The position numbers and the translations under genes were made by a program. Positions 33,700-45,370 of a stretch of 64,000 nucleotides of DNA are shown here, in pieces (within the stretch, counting starts at the first letter, position 1; every line of letters begins with the position of its first letter). Source of the DNA: Notamacropus eugenii. Lineage: Eukaryota > Chordata > Mammalia > Diprotodontia > Macropodidae. Location of the stretch: positions 61,937,865 to 62,001,864 of the forward strand of contig NC_092874.1 of assembly GCF_028372415.1 (NCBI RefSeq), in the 5' to 3' direction. Below the pieces are notes generated by a model. The model was given only the letters and a program-made list of their open reading frames with translations. It was not told where the DNA came from and searched no databases.

Positions 33700-33925
33700 A
33701 TAGGTCACATTTAGATAGTGATTAACAGCTTATGAAGTACTTTATATTAAATCTTCAAGGAAGACATTGCAAAAATTAACATCCCCATTTTACAGATGAG
33801 AAAAATGAGGATTAGAGAGCTCATGACATGAACCCAAGGGTAGCTAGCGGCAAAACTGAGACTCAAACTCAGGCCTTCTGATTCTGATACCAGTGCTCCT
33901 CCTGCTATACCTCATTATTCCTGCC
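33700..33925 (-). repeat. MIR SINE (minus)
   Basis: CCATTTTACAGATGAGAAAA, AACTGAGACTCAAACTCAGG and CCAGTGCTCCTCCTGCTATA. Confidence 0.75.
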
Positions 33926-34274
33926 TCATAAAGTGTGAGTCCTTTTATAAAACATGAGGATCGCTTATATAGAGTGATCAATATTACCAGAAAGTTACAG
34001 TAATGCATGGACAATCCAAAAATCATTTACTGATGGGTTCTGGGATCTGTTTTTGGCTTTTACATTTAAAAGGGAAGGATTTGCTATAGAGAAGCATTAT
34101 TTCCAGGAAGGAGGAAGGGATAGCATTGCTCTAGTCTTCCATGGTCAGACAGCATCTGGCGTATTGTACTTGGGCTTGGGTGCCATGTTTAAGGAGGATG
34201 CTGATAAGCTGAAGAACATCGAAAAAAGAGCACCCAGGCATCGCATAAAGAACAATGTATTCTGAGTCACAAGA

Positions 34275-34560
34275 CCTTCTAATACCATCCTGCCATCTGC
34301 TACACATAAGACTTTGGGCATGACACTTAAACGTCTCTAGTACTCTGTTTTCTCATCTGAAACTTGAGAGGCAACATGGGGGATGATGGATAAAACACTT
34401 GCCTTGGAATTAATTAAGATCTGGTTCTGCCTCATACACTTAATAATTGTATCTGACACACCTGCTTAACATCTCTGTGCCTCAGTTTTCTCATCTGAAA
34501 ATTGAAAGAGTTGGCCTTAATGACTTCTAAAGCTCTAAAGCTAAAATCCAATGGTATGTA
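34275..34560 (+). repeat. Two MIR SINE fragments
   Basis: 34275-34368 is a partial core (CTTTGGGCATGACACTTAAA). 34369-34560 is a fuller copy (CTGTGCCTCAGTTTTCTCAT, TAATGACTTCTAAAGCTCTA). Confidence 0.65.
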
Positions 34561-34574
34561 AAATGAAGGGATTA

Positions 34575-34735
34575 TACAAGAAAATTTGTATTTTTATTTC
34601 AACATAATTGGTTTCCTTTGTAATCCTTTGTATTTTATTTTACACGTTTAAAAACTGCTTTAAGAAAAGATCCATAGGCTTAACAATATTATCCAAGGAC
34701 GCCATGAGACACACAAAAAGTTTAAGAAACTCTGT
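34575..34735 (-). mobile_element. MITE, copy 4 of 5 (minus)
   Basis: TTGGTTTCCTTTGTAATCCT and TGTATTTTATTTTACACG are the reverse of the family interior. Right end AAGTTTAAGAAACTCTG. Confidence 0.6.
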
Positions 34736-34799
34736 ACTAGGAGATCTCTGAGGTTTCTAGACTTTTAGCTTTAAGGGTATGAAACAAAGCTCTCATCCA

Positions 34800-35250
34800 G
34801 GTCAACAGCCTCCTGTCCAGGTGAAAGAAATGGGGATGATTGCCTGAAGAAGACTCAGAAGGGACCTAATAGATCTCTTCAAGTATTTGAAGACATGTGA
34901 AAGAGGAAGAGAAATAAAATTTGTTCTACTTGACTGCAGACAACAAGATTAGGAGCAGTAGATGAAAGTTACAGAAATTTGAGCTGGTTGCCAGAAAAAA
35001 TACCTAACAATTTATTGTTATTCATTCATTTCAGTTGTGTCCAGCTCTTTGTGACCCCATTTTGGGGTTGTCTTGGCAAAGATACAGGAGTGGATTGCCA
35101 TTTCCTAACAATTAAAGCTCTCCAGAAGTGGAATGAACCACTTTGGTTGAATAACCACTTGTTGGCTTTGTCATAATGGGGATTCTTTTTCAGGTATGGA
35201 ATATACTGGATGATCATTCAGGTCCCTTCCAACTCCGGAATTATTTGAAT
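34800..35250 (+). mobile_element. CR1/L3 3' end with nested SINE
   Basis: TCTCTTCAAGTATTTGAAGA, ATTTGTTCTACTTGACTGCA and TCCAGAAGTGGAATGAACCA lead to CAGGTCCCTTCCAACTCCGG, the CR1-type end. The nested piece at 35013-35103 is annotated separately. Confidence 0.8.
35013..35103 (-). mobile_element. MAR1-like SINE 3' fragment (minus), nested
   Basis: TCATTCATTTCAGTTGTGTC to ACAGGAGTGGATTGCCATTT is the reversed SINE tail. Perfect 10-bp direct repeats CCTAACAATT lie at 35003-35012 and 35104-35113. Confidence 0.9.
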
Positions 35251-35464
35251 ATATTTGTACATTATTTACTTCAGCCACAGGAAGACTTCAGGTCCCATGG
35301 AAACAGTATCGCTTGCACTAAGTGGATGTACCTTGGAGCAGCTGGATAGGTCCCTGTAGGTAGCTGAATCTCATTGGAGAAGGAAGAAGAGTTGTCCAGA
35401 TTGTTTCTAGGATTTCAGCCCGCCTTTGTATTTTCTACTTTCTCTATGTAATAGAGCTAAACAA

Positions 35465-35583
35465 AGTGAGGCTGGTGACTTTGCACATCCCTCCATCCCT
35501 TACATCCAATTTACATGTATGTCATGGCATCACCTCGTTGATGTCATGGTCCTCTTCAAGAACAAAAGACCAACAGTAAACAG
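35465..35583 (+). mobile_element. SINE 3' tail (long-tailed type)
   Basis: AGTGAGGCTGGTGACTTTGC to TGTCATGGTCCTCTTCAAGA plus CCAACAGTAAACAG. The head and core are missing. Confidence 0.7.
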
Positions 35584-35599
35584 TAGAGCTAAAAAAAAC

Positions 35600-35855
35600 C
35601 TCAGTTGCTTGGGAGCAGAGTGGTATTACAAAGAAACCACTGACTTGAAGGTGGAAAGACTCAAGTTCAAATCCTGCTTTAGACATTTCCTGATTGGCCC
35701 TGGGCAAGTCCCTTTCTTAGCCCCAGTTTCCTCATTTGGAAAATAAGACTAAAAATAGGACTCATCCAACAAGACTGTTGTGAGGAACAGAGGAGATAAT
35801 AAAGTGCTTTGCAAATCTTAAAGGAACATAGAAACATCAGCTGTGTTTTATTATT
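35600..35855 (+). repeat. CORE-SINE/MIR
   Basis: AAGACTCAAGTTCAAATCCT, CCTGGGCAAGTCCCTTTCTT and ATAAAGTGCTTTGCAAATCT. Confidence 0.75.
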
Positions 35856-35984
35856 ATTCTTTCAAACACAGTCTTAAGAATGACCATTTATAATCCTAAT
35901 GGTCCTCCTCTATACATTCTCCATCTTATCAATGTCCTTCCTGAACCAGAAGTGAACACAATATTCTAGATATGGTCTACTGAT

Positions 35985-36190
35985 TGAGAGGTATCATTGT
36001 ATAGTGGAAAAAGTGCTGGATTCCATGCAGGGGATCTGGGTTTAAATTCTATCAATGTCCATCACTCATTATCTGACCTTAGGCAAGTCACCTGAACTTT
36101 CTGGGCCTCAGTTTCCCCATCTGTAAGATGAGGAGGTTATACCAGATTGCCTCTAGGGTCTTATCCAAGGACAATCTCTGTAATCTCAAC
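35985..36190 (+). repeat. MIR SINE
   Basis: GGCAAGTCACCTGAACTTTC, GGGCCTCAGTTTCCCCATCT and CCAGATTGCCTCTAGGGTC. Confidence 0.8.
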
Positions 36191-37001
36191 CAGAGCAGAC
36201 TCTAGTAGAGCTATTATCTCCCTCTTTTCTAGATACTGTGCTTTGAGATATAGCCTAACATGAAATTAGGTTTTTTTTCACTTTTCCTTTTTTTCAAATG
36301 GATACATTTTGCTTGACACACCATAACAAATCTTAGGATCGTCACAATTGAATCAATCTCCCATGATATACAATCTCCCAAAAGAGTTGAGCAAAATAGC
36401 AACAGCAAAAAAAAGATTGCCACTGATAATACAAATAACCTTCCATTTTATACCTTCCATATTCAAACAAACAAACAAAAGACAAGAGTTTGCTTTCCCA
36501 CTTAGTACAAATGTTGCCCAAGGTTTTCTTTTTCAATCTGATTTTTTGCTTTTTAATGTTATCTTCATTTATATAGTTAATTGTGTATGTAATCAATGAC
36601 TCAGAACTGAAACTCTGGGATTACAGTAGCCAGGTCCAATCCTGCTGGAGTCTGCCAAAAAAGCTTTCTTTGCAGCTCAGGCCTCAACACAGCATCTCCC
36701 CTTGGGACCATCAGACTAGATGGCTCATGTCTAGATCTTGAGAGAAAAGGTAAAAGGACTGAGGCTCCCGTAAAAGCACAGACTAACAATGCATTGAATA
36801 TAGCACAGCCTCTTTTACCCAACAGATAGCTATAATAAACACTCAGGCCTTGGGTACAAGCCCACAAACAGCCAAGATACCCTTGTTCCCCTCCCGACTC
36901 TCCCAAGAACCTATGTAGTCCTAGTTTTTAGTTGACTCCTACCCACTATCAAGTGGAAAAAATACTTGGAGTTAATAGAAACAACCCAAAACCCCTTTTT
37001 T
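36191..37001. other. Unclassified stretch; possible LTR-like block at 36600-36930
   Basis: 36600-36930 is less AT-rich than its surroundings, and a 101-codon minus ORF crosses it. It matches no protein I know and could be a degraded LTR or unique DNA. The rest shows nothing identifiable. Confidence 0.3.
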
Positions 37002-37445
37002 ATTACTTAATATTTTCTTTTTCCAGTTACATGTAAAAATAATTTTAACATTCTTTTTTCAGATTTTGAGTTCCAAACTCTCTCCCTCTCCTCCACCATT
37101 GAGAAGGCAAGCCATTTGACATGTGTGGTCATGCAAAATACATTTCCATGTAAGTCATGCCCTGAAAGAAAACATATACAAAAAAAATAAAGAGAAAAGG
37201 TATCTTTGATCTGAATTCAGGCTCCACCACATCTCCACTTTGGAGATAGACAGCACCTTTCATTATAAATCTTTCATAATTGTCTTTGGTCATAGCATTG
37301 CTGAGAAGAGCTAAGTTATTCACAGTAGATCATCATACAATATTGCTGTTACTGTTTACAATGTTCTCCTGGTTCTGCTCATTTCACTTTGTATCAGTTC
37401 TTATAAATCTTCCCAGGTTTTTTCTGAGAGCATCCTGCTCTGCAA
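37002..37445 (-). mobile_element. L1 3' end (minus)
   Basis: CAGTTACATGTAAAAATAAT, TTTTGAGTTCCAAACTCTCT and AAGCCATTTGACATG are the reversed marsupial L1 tail. Confidence 0.8.
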
Positions 37446-37599
37446 GACCTCTTTAAAATACATGACTTACAGGACTATGCAAGGGCAATCTCTGGGTTTG
37501 TTCTTCAGTATCACAGTTCTGTATCTAATTTTTTTTTTTAACCCTGGCTTGGAACTCAGCAATGTCTGAGAGTACCTCCTCTTGAGGATGATTGGTCCA

Positions 37600-37950
37600 G
37601 ACATTTTTCTGATTGGGAAGATCACTGCCTCTGAAGTTAGAAAATTTGGGTTCAAATCCAGGTTGTGATGAATACTACCCTTGTGACAATGGGCAGGTTA
37701 CTTAACTTCTGTGAGCCCCAGATTCCTCATCTATAAAATGGGGGAACTGGACTAACACTTTTGTGTGTTATGGACTTTGACATCCTGAAGCTTTCTAAGA
37801 ATAATCTTTTTAAATGCATAAAATAAAATACCTAGGATTACCAATGACACCAATTATATTGAGATAATTATCAATTTTTTAAAGTTCACAAACCCTAGAC
37901 TACATGACCTTTAAATTTCCTTTCATCTCTAAATCTCTGATCCTATAATC
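37600..37950 (+). repeat. MIR SINE split by MITE copy 5
   Basis: MIR words (TGGGTTCAAATCCAGGTTGT, TTCCTCATCTATAAAATGGG) break off near 37756. MITE interior AAATGCATAAAATAAAATAC and CCAATTATATTGAG fills 37757-37895. The MIR end (ATGACCTTTAAATTTCCTTT) resumes after it. Confidence 0.7.
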
Positions 37951-38339
37951 AACTGTCCAGAAACTGCTACACCCTCGATAATCACCAATTTTCTTCTCTC
38001 TTGAGACCACATGATTCCTTGGAGGAGTCATAGAATAATTCAGCTGGGCAGGCTTCCCTCCAAGGAATAGTCTGTATCTTTCTACCTATCCTTCTCCTCG
38101 GCCCTCATTCATATTTCCACTTTCAGCTCTGTGACTGTTTCCCTTTCAAAGACCAATTCCAAAAGCATCGTTCAGTTATATACAAGTCATGACTTAACCA
38201 TTTATCCTTAATGTGATCAACGGCATTGTTTATACCTTCTAGAGGAGATATTTTCCATGCCAGACCAAGGCTCTTTCCTTTAACCTTGTTAACCTTTACC
38301 AGGCTCATGGCCATGCCCTCTACATGAATACTATTCTCA

Positions 38340-38960
38340 TTTTGCTTTTTTTACCCTACATCACTCGACACAGACTTCCCATATTTCCTTGAATTCATAA
38401 TTTTCATTGTTCTTTAGGGCTCAGTAATATTCCATTATATTCACATACACAATTTGGTCAACTGTTCACCAATAGTTGGACGTATGCTTTGCTTCTAGCT
38501 TTTTGATATTGTAAATAGTACAGAGATTTTCATATAGATAAGGTCTTTTCTTCACATAAATAACTTCCTTGGAGTTCAACTCCAATGGTGAGATCACTGA
38601 ACCAAAGGGTGTGAACAATTTATAACTTTTCTTGTATAACGTCAAACTGCTTTCCTAAATAAATTCTCTACCAGTACCATCATATTGGTATACCTGCCAA
38701 TAATGATTTTTTCCATTTTTTACTATTATTGCCAACTTAATAGTGTGCCATGATAAACCAGAATTGTTTGCATCTGGATTTCTTTAATTGCTAATTTATA
38801 ATATACTTTTATTATTAACTAACTAATGGTTAATTTAATTGTTGGTGACTTTGAGCCCTTTTTAGATGGCTACTGTTATTTCATGTTTCTTCATTCTAAA
38901 ACTGTTTCCGCATACCTTTTGACTGCTTATCTATTCAGGAATGACTCCTAATCTTGTAAA
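38340..38960 (-). mobile_element. L1 fragment (minus)
   Basis: GGGCTCAGTAATATTCCATT, ACTGTTCACCAATAGTTGGA and AGGGTGTGAACAATTTATAA are the reversed L1 ORF2-end/3'UTR block. 38961-39404 has no identifiable feature. Confidence 0.75.
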
Positions 38961-39404
38961 TTTGGATTCTTTTCAAAAAAGATTTCAGTCTTTTTTCATG
39001 AGACATTTTGCATGTGCAATTTCTTTTACCTGCCCATAATTTCTTGTTCTAACTGAAAAATTTGTTTTATTTTTCACTGAAATAGTCTATTTTGTCTTTA
39101 ATAACATAATACGGTCAGCTCTGGCCCCACTCCCTCAGGACTAGACCTGTTATATTTTAGAATCTCCTCCTCAGGGTTCTCTGCTACCCTTAAGGGGTTG
39201 GGAAGTCTCCTTCCTCCACTATTAACTTAAACCCCTATTAGCTACCCCCTTTTTGGAGAGTCCCAGTTCTGCAGCCCAGTTCCATTTTCTAGATGGGTGA
39301 TTCATGTTAAATCTATTTAAAATTAAATCATACATCTTTATGGAACATCCATTGAGTATTAATATTTCCATTTTGTTGCTTTTCTCACAGGGAAACCTCC
39401 CCTT

Positions 39405-40405
39405 TTCTTGGATTTAATTTTTTTTTAATTAGCAAACATACTTTTTTCTCCCACCTACCTTTTCCCACTCATTGAAAAGAAAGGAAGAGAAAGATGTAGG
39501 AAAGGATGGAAGAAGAAAGGGAAAGAAGAAAGTGGGGAAGGAAGAAGGAAAGGATGGAGAGGAGAGAGGGAAGGAACCCACCTATATATCACACAAGCAC
39601 TGTCAAGCAAAAGACGTTCCCATATTGGTCATGCCCCAAAATTCGTTTCTTATTCTGCATATTAGTCCATCATCTCTGTGTCATGAGGTAGGCACAGGTT
39701 TGTTTTTCTCAGATCTCTGGAATCATAGTTGACCATTGAATTGATCACAATTCTTGAGTCTTTCAGTGTTCATTTTTATAATATTGATACCATATTAGAA
39801 ATTACTCTTCTAGTTCCACTCACTTCATTTTGCACCACTTCACACAAGGTCTTTCCCGTGTCTCTTTGAAACCGCTTTTTTCTTCATTCTTTATAGCATA
39901 TAACAGTATTCTATTATGTTCATATGCCACAATTTGTTCAGCCATTCCCCACTTAATGGGCTTAAGTTTCCAGTTTTTTGCCAACACAAAGAGAGCTACC
40001 AAATATCTATGTACATGTAAGACCTTTCCTCTTTCTTTGATCTCTTTGGGGTAGAGATCTAGCAGTGGTAGAGAGGGGACAAAGGGCATGCACTGTTTAA
40101 TGACTTTTTTGTAAATAGTTCCAACTCCTTTCTAGAATAGTTGGACCCGTTCAAAGATCTACCCAAAAGGGCACGATGTGCCTCTTTTCTCACAATCACT
40201 GTAATATTTGTCATTATCTTTTCCGTCATCTTTGACAAGCTCATGGATGTAAAGCAAAACCTCAGAATTGCTTTACTTTGCATTTTCTGTTATCAGTAAT
40301 TTGGAGCATTTCCTCAGGTTATTCCCAACACAACCTGAGTTTCTTCCTTGAGAAAGCCTTTGTGTATATTCTTAGACCATTTCTCAATTGAAAAATGATT
40401 TTAAT
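39405..40405 (-). mobile_element. L1 3' end (minus)
   Basis: From the reversed A-rich tail through TTCTATTATGTTCATATGCC, TTGTTCAGCCATTCCCCACT and GATCTCTTTGGGGTAGAGAT to GACCATTTCTCAATTG. A purine tract at 39474-39576 lies in the tail region. Confidence 0.85.
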
Positions 40406-41094
40406 AGGATAAATGTAAGCACTTAACATCAGGATTTGCTTTTACAAAAGAATATTTACTTCAAAGATATAAATCAATCAATCACATTTATTAAGTGCCT
40501 AATATGTGACAATCACTTTGCCAAGACATAGCAAGAACAAATATACAAACATTTTCCCCAATACCTCAAGGTTATAATCCCCCCTACACCACCTTGATGA
40601 GCTGGAAGGATGGGGATTATGGTTTAGATCAGTTCTTACACAGCATTATGTAAGAATATGTTCCACTAAATTCAAGCCCAAGTTAGCAATGGACTTCTAC
40701 TGGCCTAGAGTACCAGAATCCTTTCTCCTCAGGGCATTGCTGAGGGACTAACAGCCTGGATTCCTTGGCTCCCAACGTCCCCATGGTTCTGTTCTCAGGC
40801 AAGATGGGAGATTTCTCCTCTGTGCACCTTGTATGGAAAAGACTGAAAGAAAGAACCCAAAAACCTAGGGCTGTCTCTCGGGGCCACAGAGTTTCAGGGA
40901 GCTGAGGAAGTGAGGAAACCCCAGTTCCCTCACTTCTTGCCATGATCTCAGAAATTGTGAGTGAAGCCATCTCCTCCTTCAGACATGAATGCCCCCCAAA
41001 TTCCCTGCAAGTGTGGACAGCCTAAGATGATGACAGTTCTGGGTATACAGTCAGTGGAAAAAGGCTGACCCAATCATGTGGTATAGCCATTTTT
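40406..41094. other. L2 fragment then unclassified GC-richer block
   Basis: 40468-40560 is a reversed L2 end (TCACATTTATTAAGTGCCTA). 40600-41080 is unclassified. A 95-codon minus ORF at 40683-40970 has no recognisable motif. Its position between two L1 minus segments suggests an insertion, perhaps LTR-like. Confidence 0.35.
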
Positions 41095-41845
41095 AACACA
41101 TTGGTGTGGCCAGCATTCAAGTGGTGGCTTTTCAAACATTGAATACCTCGTCACTTACCTAGATTTTCCTTTATGTGTGTGAACATTACTTTGTAACTTT
41201 TCATATAAGGCCTATATGCTTCTTGACTGATTACCTCCAAGATACTTAATGCATTTTTCTATTTTCAATGCTACTTTTTATCTCTTATTAGTTTTTCTTA
41301 GGAATATGCAGAAATGATAAAAAAAATTATGGATTTATTTTTTATCCTGACAATTTTTGAAATACTTGTCTTGATTTTTTTGTGGGTTCTCTAGGGTTTA
41401 CTAAGCAAACCATCATATCATCTACAAATAGAGATAATTTTGCCTCCAGTTTGCCAATATTTATTGCTTTCATTTCTTTTTCTTATCACTATAGTAAATG
41501 CTTCTAATATTATGTCAAATAATAGGATAACGAACATCCTTGCTTCACTCCTGACCTTAGTGACATAGTTCCAATGTTTCGCCTTTATAAATAATGTTAG
41601 CTCTTGAATTTAGATAAGTGCTTTTGATAATATCAAGAAAATGTATGTTTATTCCTAAACTCTTTAATGCTTTAATATAAATTACTGCAGCATTTTTCAA
41701 ATGCTTTTTTAGCACTTATTGATATGGTTATGCCATTTTGCAGTTCTTGTTATTAACATGATTTATTACATTAATCGGTTTTGTAATGTTGAACTGTACT
41801 TGCATCCCTGGTGTAAATCTAATTTGGTCAAATTGAGGTAATATA
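41095..41845 (-). mobile_element. L1 ORF2 fragment (minus)
   Basis: CATCATATCATCTACAAATA, ACGAACATCCTTGCTTCACT, ATTGATATGGTTATGCC and TTGCATCCCTGGTGTAAATC are the reversed ORF2 reverse-transcriptase region. Frames are broken. Confidence 0.85.
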
Positions 41846-41849
41846 TAGT

Positions 41850-42020
41850 TAAAAAAAAACTATTGGCTTTAAAATTAAAAGACCTGGATTCTACTTTCCA
41901 CTCCACCATTAATTTACTGTGTGTCTTTTGGAAACTCATTTCATGCCCTAGATCTCAGTTTCCTAATCTATTAAATGAGCATGCTGAACTAGATTATCTC
42001 CAAAGTCCCTCTCAGCTTTC
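41850..42020 (+). repeat. MIR-like SINE
   Basis: AAAAGACCTGGATTCTACTT, CTCAGTTTCCTAATCTATTA and CAAAGTCCCTCTCAGCTTTC. Confidence 0.65.
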
Positions 42021-43011
42021 ATATTCTGTTTCAACATATAAGGAGAGGGCCCCATGTATAGAAAGATCTATCTGTTGCAAGGGCTGTCCCCCTACAGGAT
42101 GGTATCTTTGTGTAGTTCAAAGAGAGGAAGACTAGACATCTCCATCTTCCTCTCTCCCCATCCTTCTCCAAGGGAGATTTTAATTACTACCAGAAGGAGA
42201 AACAGGAAGTTGGGGCCAGAGACCACCACTATGCTTTCCTCAAAAAGAGGAAGTACATGGCTAGAATTTGATCTGTCTGCTCCCTTAAGCATTATTAATC
42301 TAGGGGATATGATCAGGTTAAGTCTATGTAATTAATGAGGGGAAGCAGGACCCCAAGTTCTATATCCAAGGCTCAAATCTTTTCTCACCAGGTGCCAATT
42401 CTACAATGAATACAAATAGCAAAGAAACCCATTTATCCAAATCATAGTAAAAGCAGAAGTCAGAGGAAGTATACATGGGAGAATATATATATATGTATAT
42501 ATATACATACATATGAATATATGTATATATACATACATATGAATATATGTATGTACATACATACATATATATACATATATACATATATGTATATATCAGA
42601 TTATACAGAGGGAAGGAGCTCTCCTCTTGGGAGTAAGGTAACTCAGTTCAACCAAGAGAGAGTTTCAGACCTTGCTCAAGGGGATATTCCACAAAGTCTC
42701 TAGAATAGCAAGTTAGGAACAGGGATATGATTGAGATTGCCAGCTCCTCTCATGTCCCTCCAAGTTTTGGGGTTTTTTTTTTATTTCAGCTATCTGAAGT
42801 GGGGTTTGCCTCTTCCACCTTCCCTCTGGAAGCTTTGAGTCAAAGTGACTCAAAGTTCAAAGTAGACAGGAAGACTCTCCTATTCTTGTCAGCTTCACCC
42901 TACCACTCGTACCAGGGCAGGGCATTCCTCTCCACCAGTGAGAAGAAAGTTCCATACTAATGAGCTTTGGGACAAGAGTTACATACAGATATTGGTAACT
43001 AATCCTTTTTA
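42021..43011. other. Unclassified block around an AT-rich repeat
   Basis: 42484-42597 is a TA/CATA-rich tandem repeat of units like ATATGTATATATAC. The flanks (42021-42483 and 42598-43011) are moderately GC-rich and unclassified. Their texture resembles degraded LTR sequence, but I cannot show paired LTRs. Confidence 0.4.
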
Positions 43012-43012
43012 T

Positions 43013-43155
43013 GGGACAGCTAGGTAGCACAGTGGATATTGCTGGGCTTGGAATCAGGAAAATTCATCTTCCCGAGTTCAAATCTGGCCTCAGACACTAG
43101 CTGTGAGACCTTAGGCAAATCATTTCATCCTGATTGCCTCTTACAAAAAAGGAGG
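43013..43155 (+). mobile_element. CORE-SINE (truncated)
   Basis: TATGGGACAGCTAGGTAGCA, CCCGAGTTCAAATCTGGCCT and AGGCAAATCATTTCATCCTG. Confidence 0.85.
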
Positions 43156-43279
43156 AATGTGGAAGTCCCTTAGAAATATTATGTTATTAACAGTTCTTTT
43201 TATTTACATTTTTGTAGGTATTGTATACTTCATTTTCCTGATTCTGTTGACTCATATAGAGCTTGAAATACACTGAAAA

Positions 43280-44310
43280 AAACCCATAAATATACTTTTA
43301 GATGTAATGCTATTTAGCTATCCATCTCCCATCTTATGTTTGTGATAAAGATTTTTTGAACTCAAGTGTGAGATTTTACATTTGTATCTATCTTATTTCA
43401 TTGTGTTAAGTTTGGCTCAATGTTCTAACCTGCCATGATATCTTTAGATCCTGACTCCATCAAGTGTATTAGTTTTGCATCACTGGAAAATTCAAATAAC
43501 ATACTACTTATGCTTTTACCCAAGTCACTGATAAGTGTCAGCATTAAACAGCACAGACACAAACATAGATTCCCTAGGACAATCCCCAGGAAACTTCTCT
43601 CCATAGTCATCGAACCATTAATGACTACTTCTGGGGTCCAGCCATTAAACCAGCTTTCAATTCGTCTATTTGTGCAACCATCCTCTGATCCAGTGACATT
43701 GACCCCTTGCTGTTCCAAACAAGACACTCCATCTCTTGGCACTGGGCATGTTCTCTGGCTGTCCCCCATGCCTAAAATGTTCTCCCTGAACTCCACCTCC
43801 TGGCTTGCATCCCTGGTTTCCTTTAAGTCCCAACTAAAAATCTATTTTCTACAGGAAGCCTTTCCCAGCCTCTCATTTCTAGTGCCTTCCCTCCGTTAAT
43901 TATTTCCTATTTATACTATATATACCTTACTTTGGGTATATTTGTTTATGTGTTATCTCTCCCATTTTATTGTTAGCTCCTTGAGGTCAGAGACTGTCTT
44001 GTGCCTTTCTTGGTATCATTAGTGCTTAGCATAGTGCCTTGCACACAGTAGACACTCAATGAAGGTTTATTGACTGACTTACTCATCCAGCTCACATCTC
44101 CCCATCTTCTTCAGAAAAACATGAAAATTTTATCAAATGCTTTACTAAGAACTAAACTGTATCTACATCACGCCTCTAACATATACACAATCTGTCCGAA
44201 AAGGTGAGTCTAGCAAGACCTGTCTTTGTTGACATCATCCTGGCTCCTTGTGATCACCAATTACTTTTAAAGAGAGAAATTAGCCATCTCTTTAACACTA
44301 TGTTCTTGAA
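43280..44310 (-). mobile_element. CR1/L3 (minus) split by an L2
   Basis: Left piece 43280-43694 (TTGCATCACTGGAAAATTCA, CCTAGGACAATCCCCAGGAA, CATTAATGACTACTTCTGGG) and right piece 44086-44310 (ATTTTATCAAATGCTTTACT, CCTGGCTCCTTGTGATCACC) are consecutive parts of one reversed L3. Confidence 0.75.
43695..44085 (+). mobile_element. L2 3' end nested in CR1/L3
   Basis: AGGAAGCCTTTCCCAGCCTC, GCTCCTTGAGGTCAGAGACT and CACTCAATGAAGGTTTATTG. The L3 continues on both sides. Confidence 0.85.
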
Positions 44311-44582
44311 TTTTTAGATCATAAATTTAGTGAGAGTGAAACATTTCTCTCAAGGTCATAAACCAGTAAGCGGCAGAAACAGGATTTAGACCCACGCATG
44401 AGTTTTGATGAAAGACTCATTTTTTCCCTATCACTTCAGAAGTGGAGAAATATTCTTCTTTTGGGAGGCATACTAATAACTCCAAGTATATGAATCATCC
44501 TCAGAATGTGGTCATTAGTCCTCTAGGTTCTACTCCTACCAAAATGCTACCTATAAAGCCATGAAAAAATATTAAGAGAGCT

Positions 44583-45370
44583 TTCAATTCAACAACTGCT
44601 TATAAAGCACCTACCACATGTTATGTACTGTGGGAATTCCAGGAGACAACAAAGACAAAGCAACCTTGACCTTAGAGAATTTGCTAGTGGAGAAAACAGC
44701 TCTACAGGGAAATAAATATTTAGTTTACATACAAGAGCTACACAGTATATTGTTTACGTATGTGGTATGTAATTTATATATAAAGCTATACAGATAAGTA
44801 AATATTTATAGCTTGTATGCAAAATATATATGGCATATAATTTTTATGTAGTATATAACTTGTACATAAAGCCATACAGATATGTACTTACCATTTATAT
44901 ATGATATTCTTTATATACAATATGTATACAGTATAGAGTTTATATATAAAGCCATACAGCTAAGTATTTAGTTTATATACAAGATATAATATATTACAAG
45001 ATATTGTATTAATATTAATATATTATAAGTTATTATATATACAAGGTATATAATATGTTGCTGATTGATAATCTATAGTTTATAAGCTATACAGATAAAG
45101 TATTATTTATTGTTTATATACGAGATACAGGTATGTAGTTTATATTTGAAGCTATATAGATAAGTAAATACTTACAGTTTATATACAAGACATGTTGCGT
45201 AGTTTACATATAAGATAAATGCAAAGTAGTTGGGGGGTCAGTGGAATTCACTAGTAACTGGCAGAATCAAGAATGGCTCTTGTAAGAGGTAAGGCTTGAA
45301 CTGAAGCATTTTGATGGAGCTCGGGTTTCCAAGAAGTGGAAGGTGAGGAAGAAAGCCTATAGGCAGGGAG
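44583..45370 (-). mobile_element. L2 (minus) split by AT-rich tandem repeat
   Basis: 44583-44715 (CAACTGCTTATAAAGCACCT, GACCTTAGAGAATTTGCTAG) and 45205-45370 (GGCTCTTGTAAGAGGTAAGG, GGTTTCCAAGAAGTGGAAGG) are consecutive reversed L2 parts. Confidence 0.7.
44716..45204. repeat. Degenerate AT-rich tandem repeat (minisatellite)
   Basis: The word AAGC(T/C)ATACAGATAAGTA recurs near 44783, 44869, 44949, 45084 and 45149, each preceded by TTTATATA-like sequence. Spacing is 60-140 bp, so units have suffered gains and losses. Confidence 0.8.

Noticed and set aside
43435..43899. 154-codon plus ORF, the longest outside the CpG island apart from 51617-52120
   Set aside because: It reads through reversed CR1/L3 into an L2 3' end; no conserved protein is encoded.
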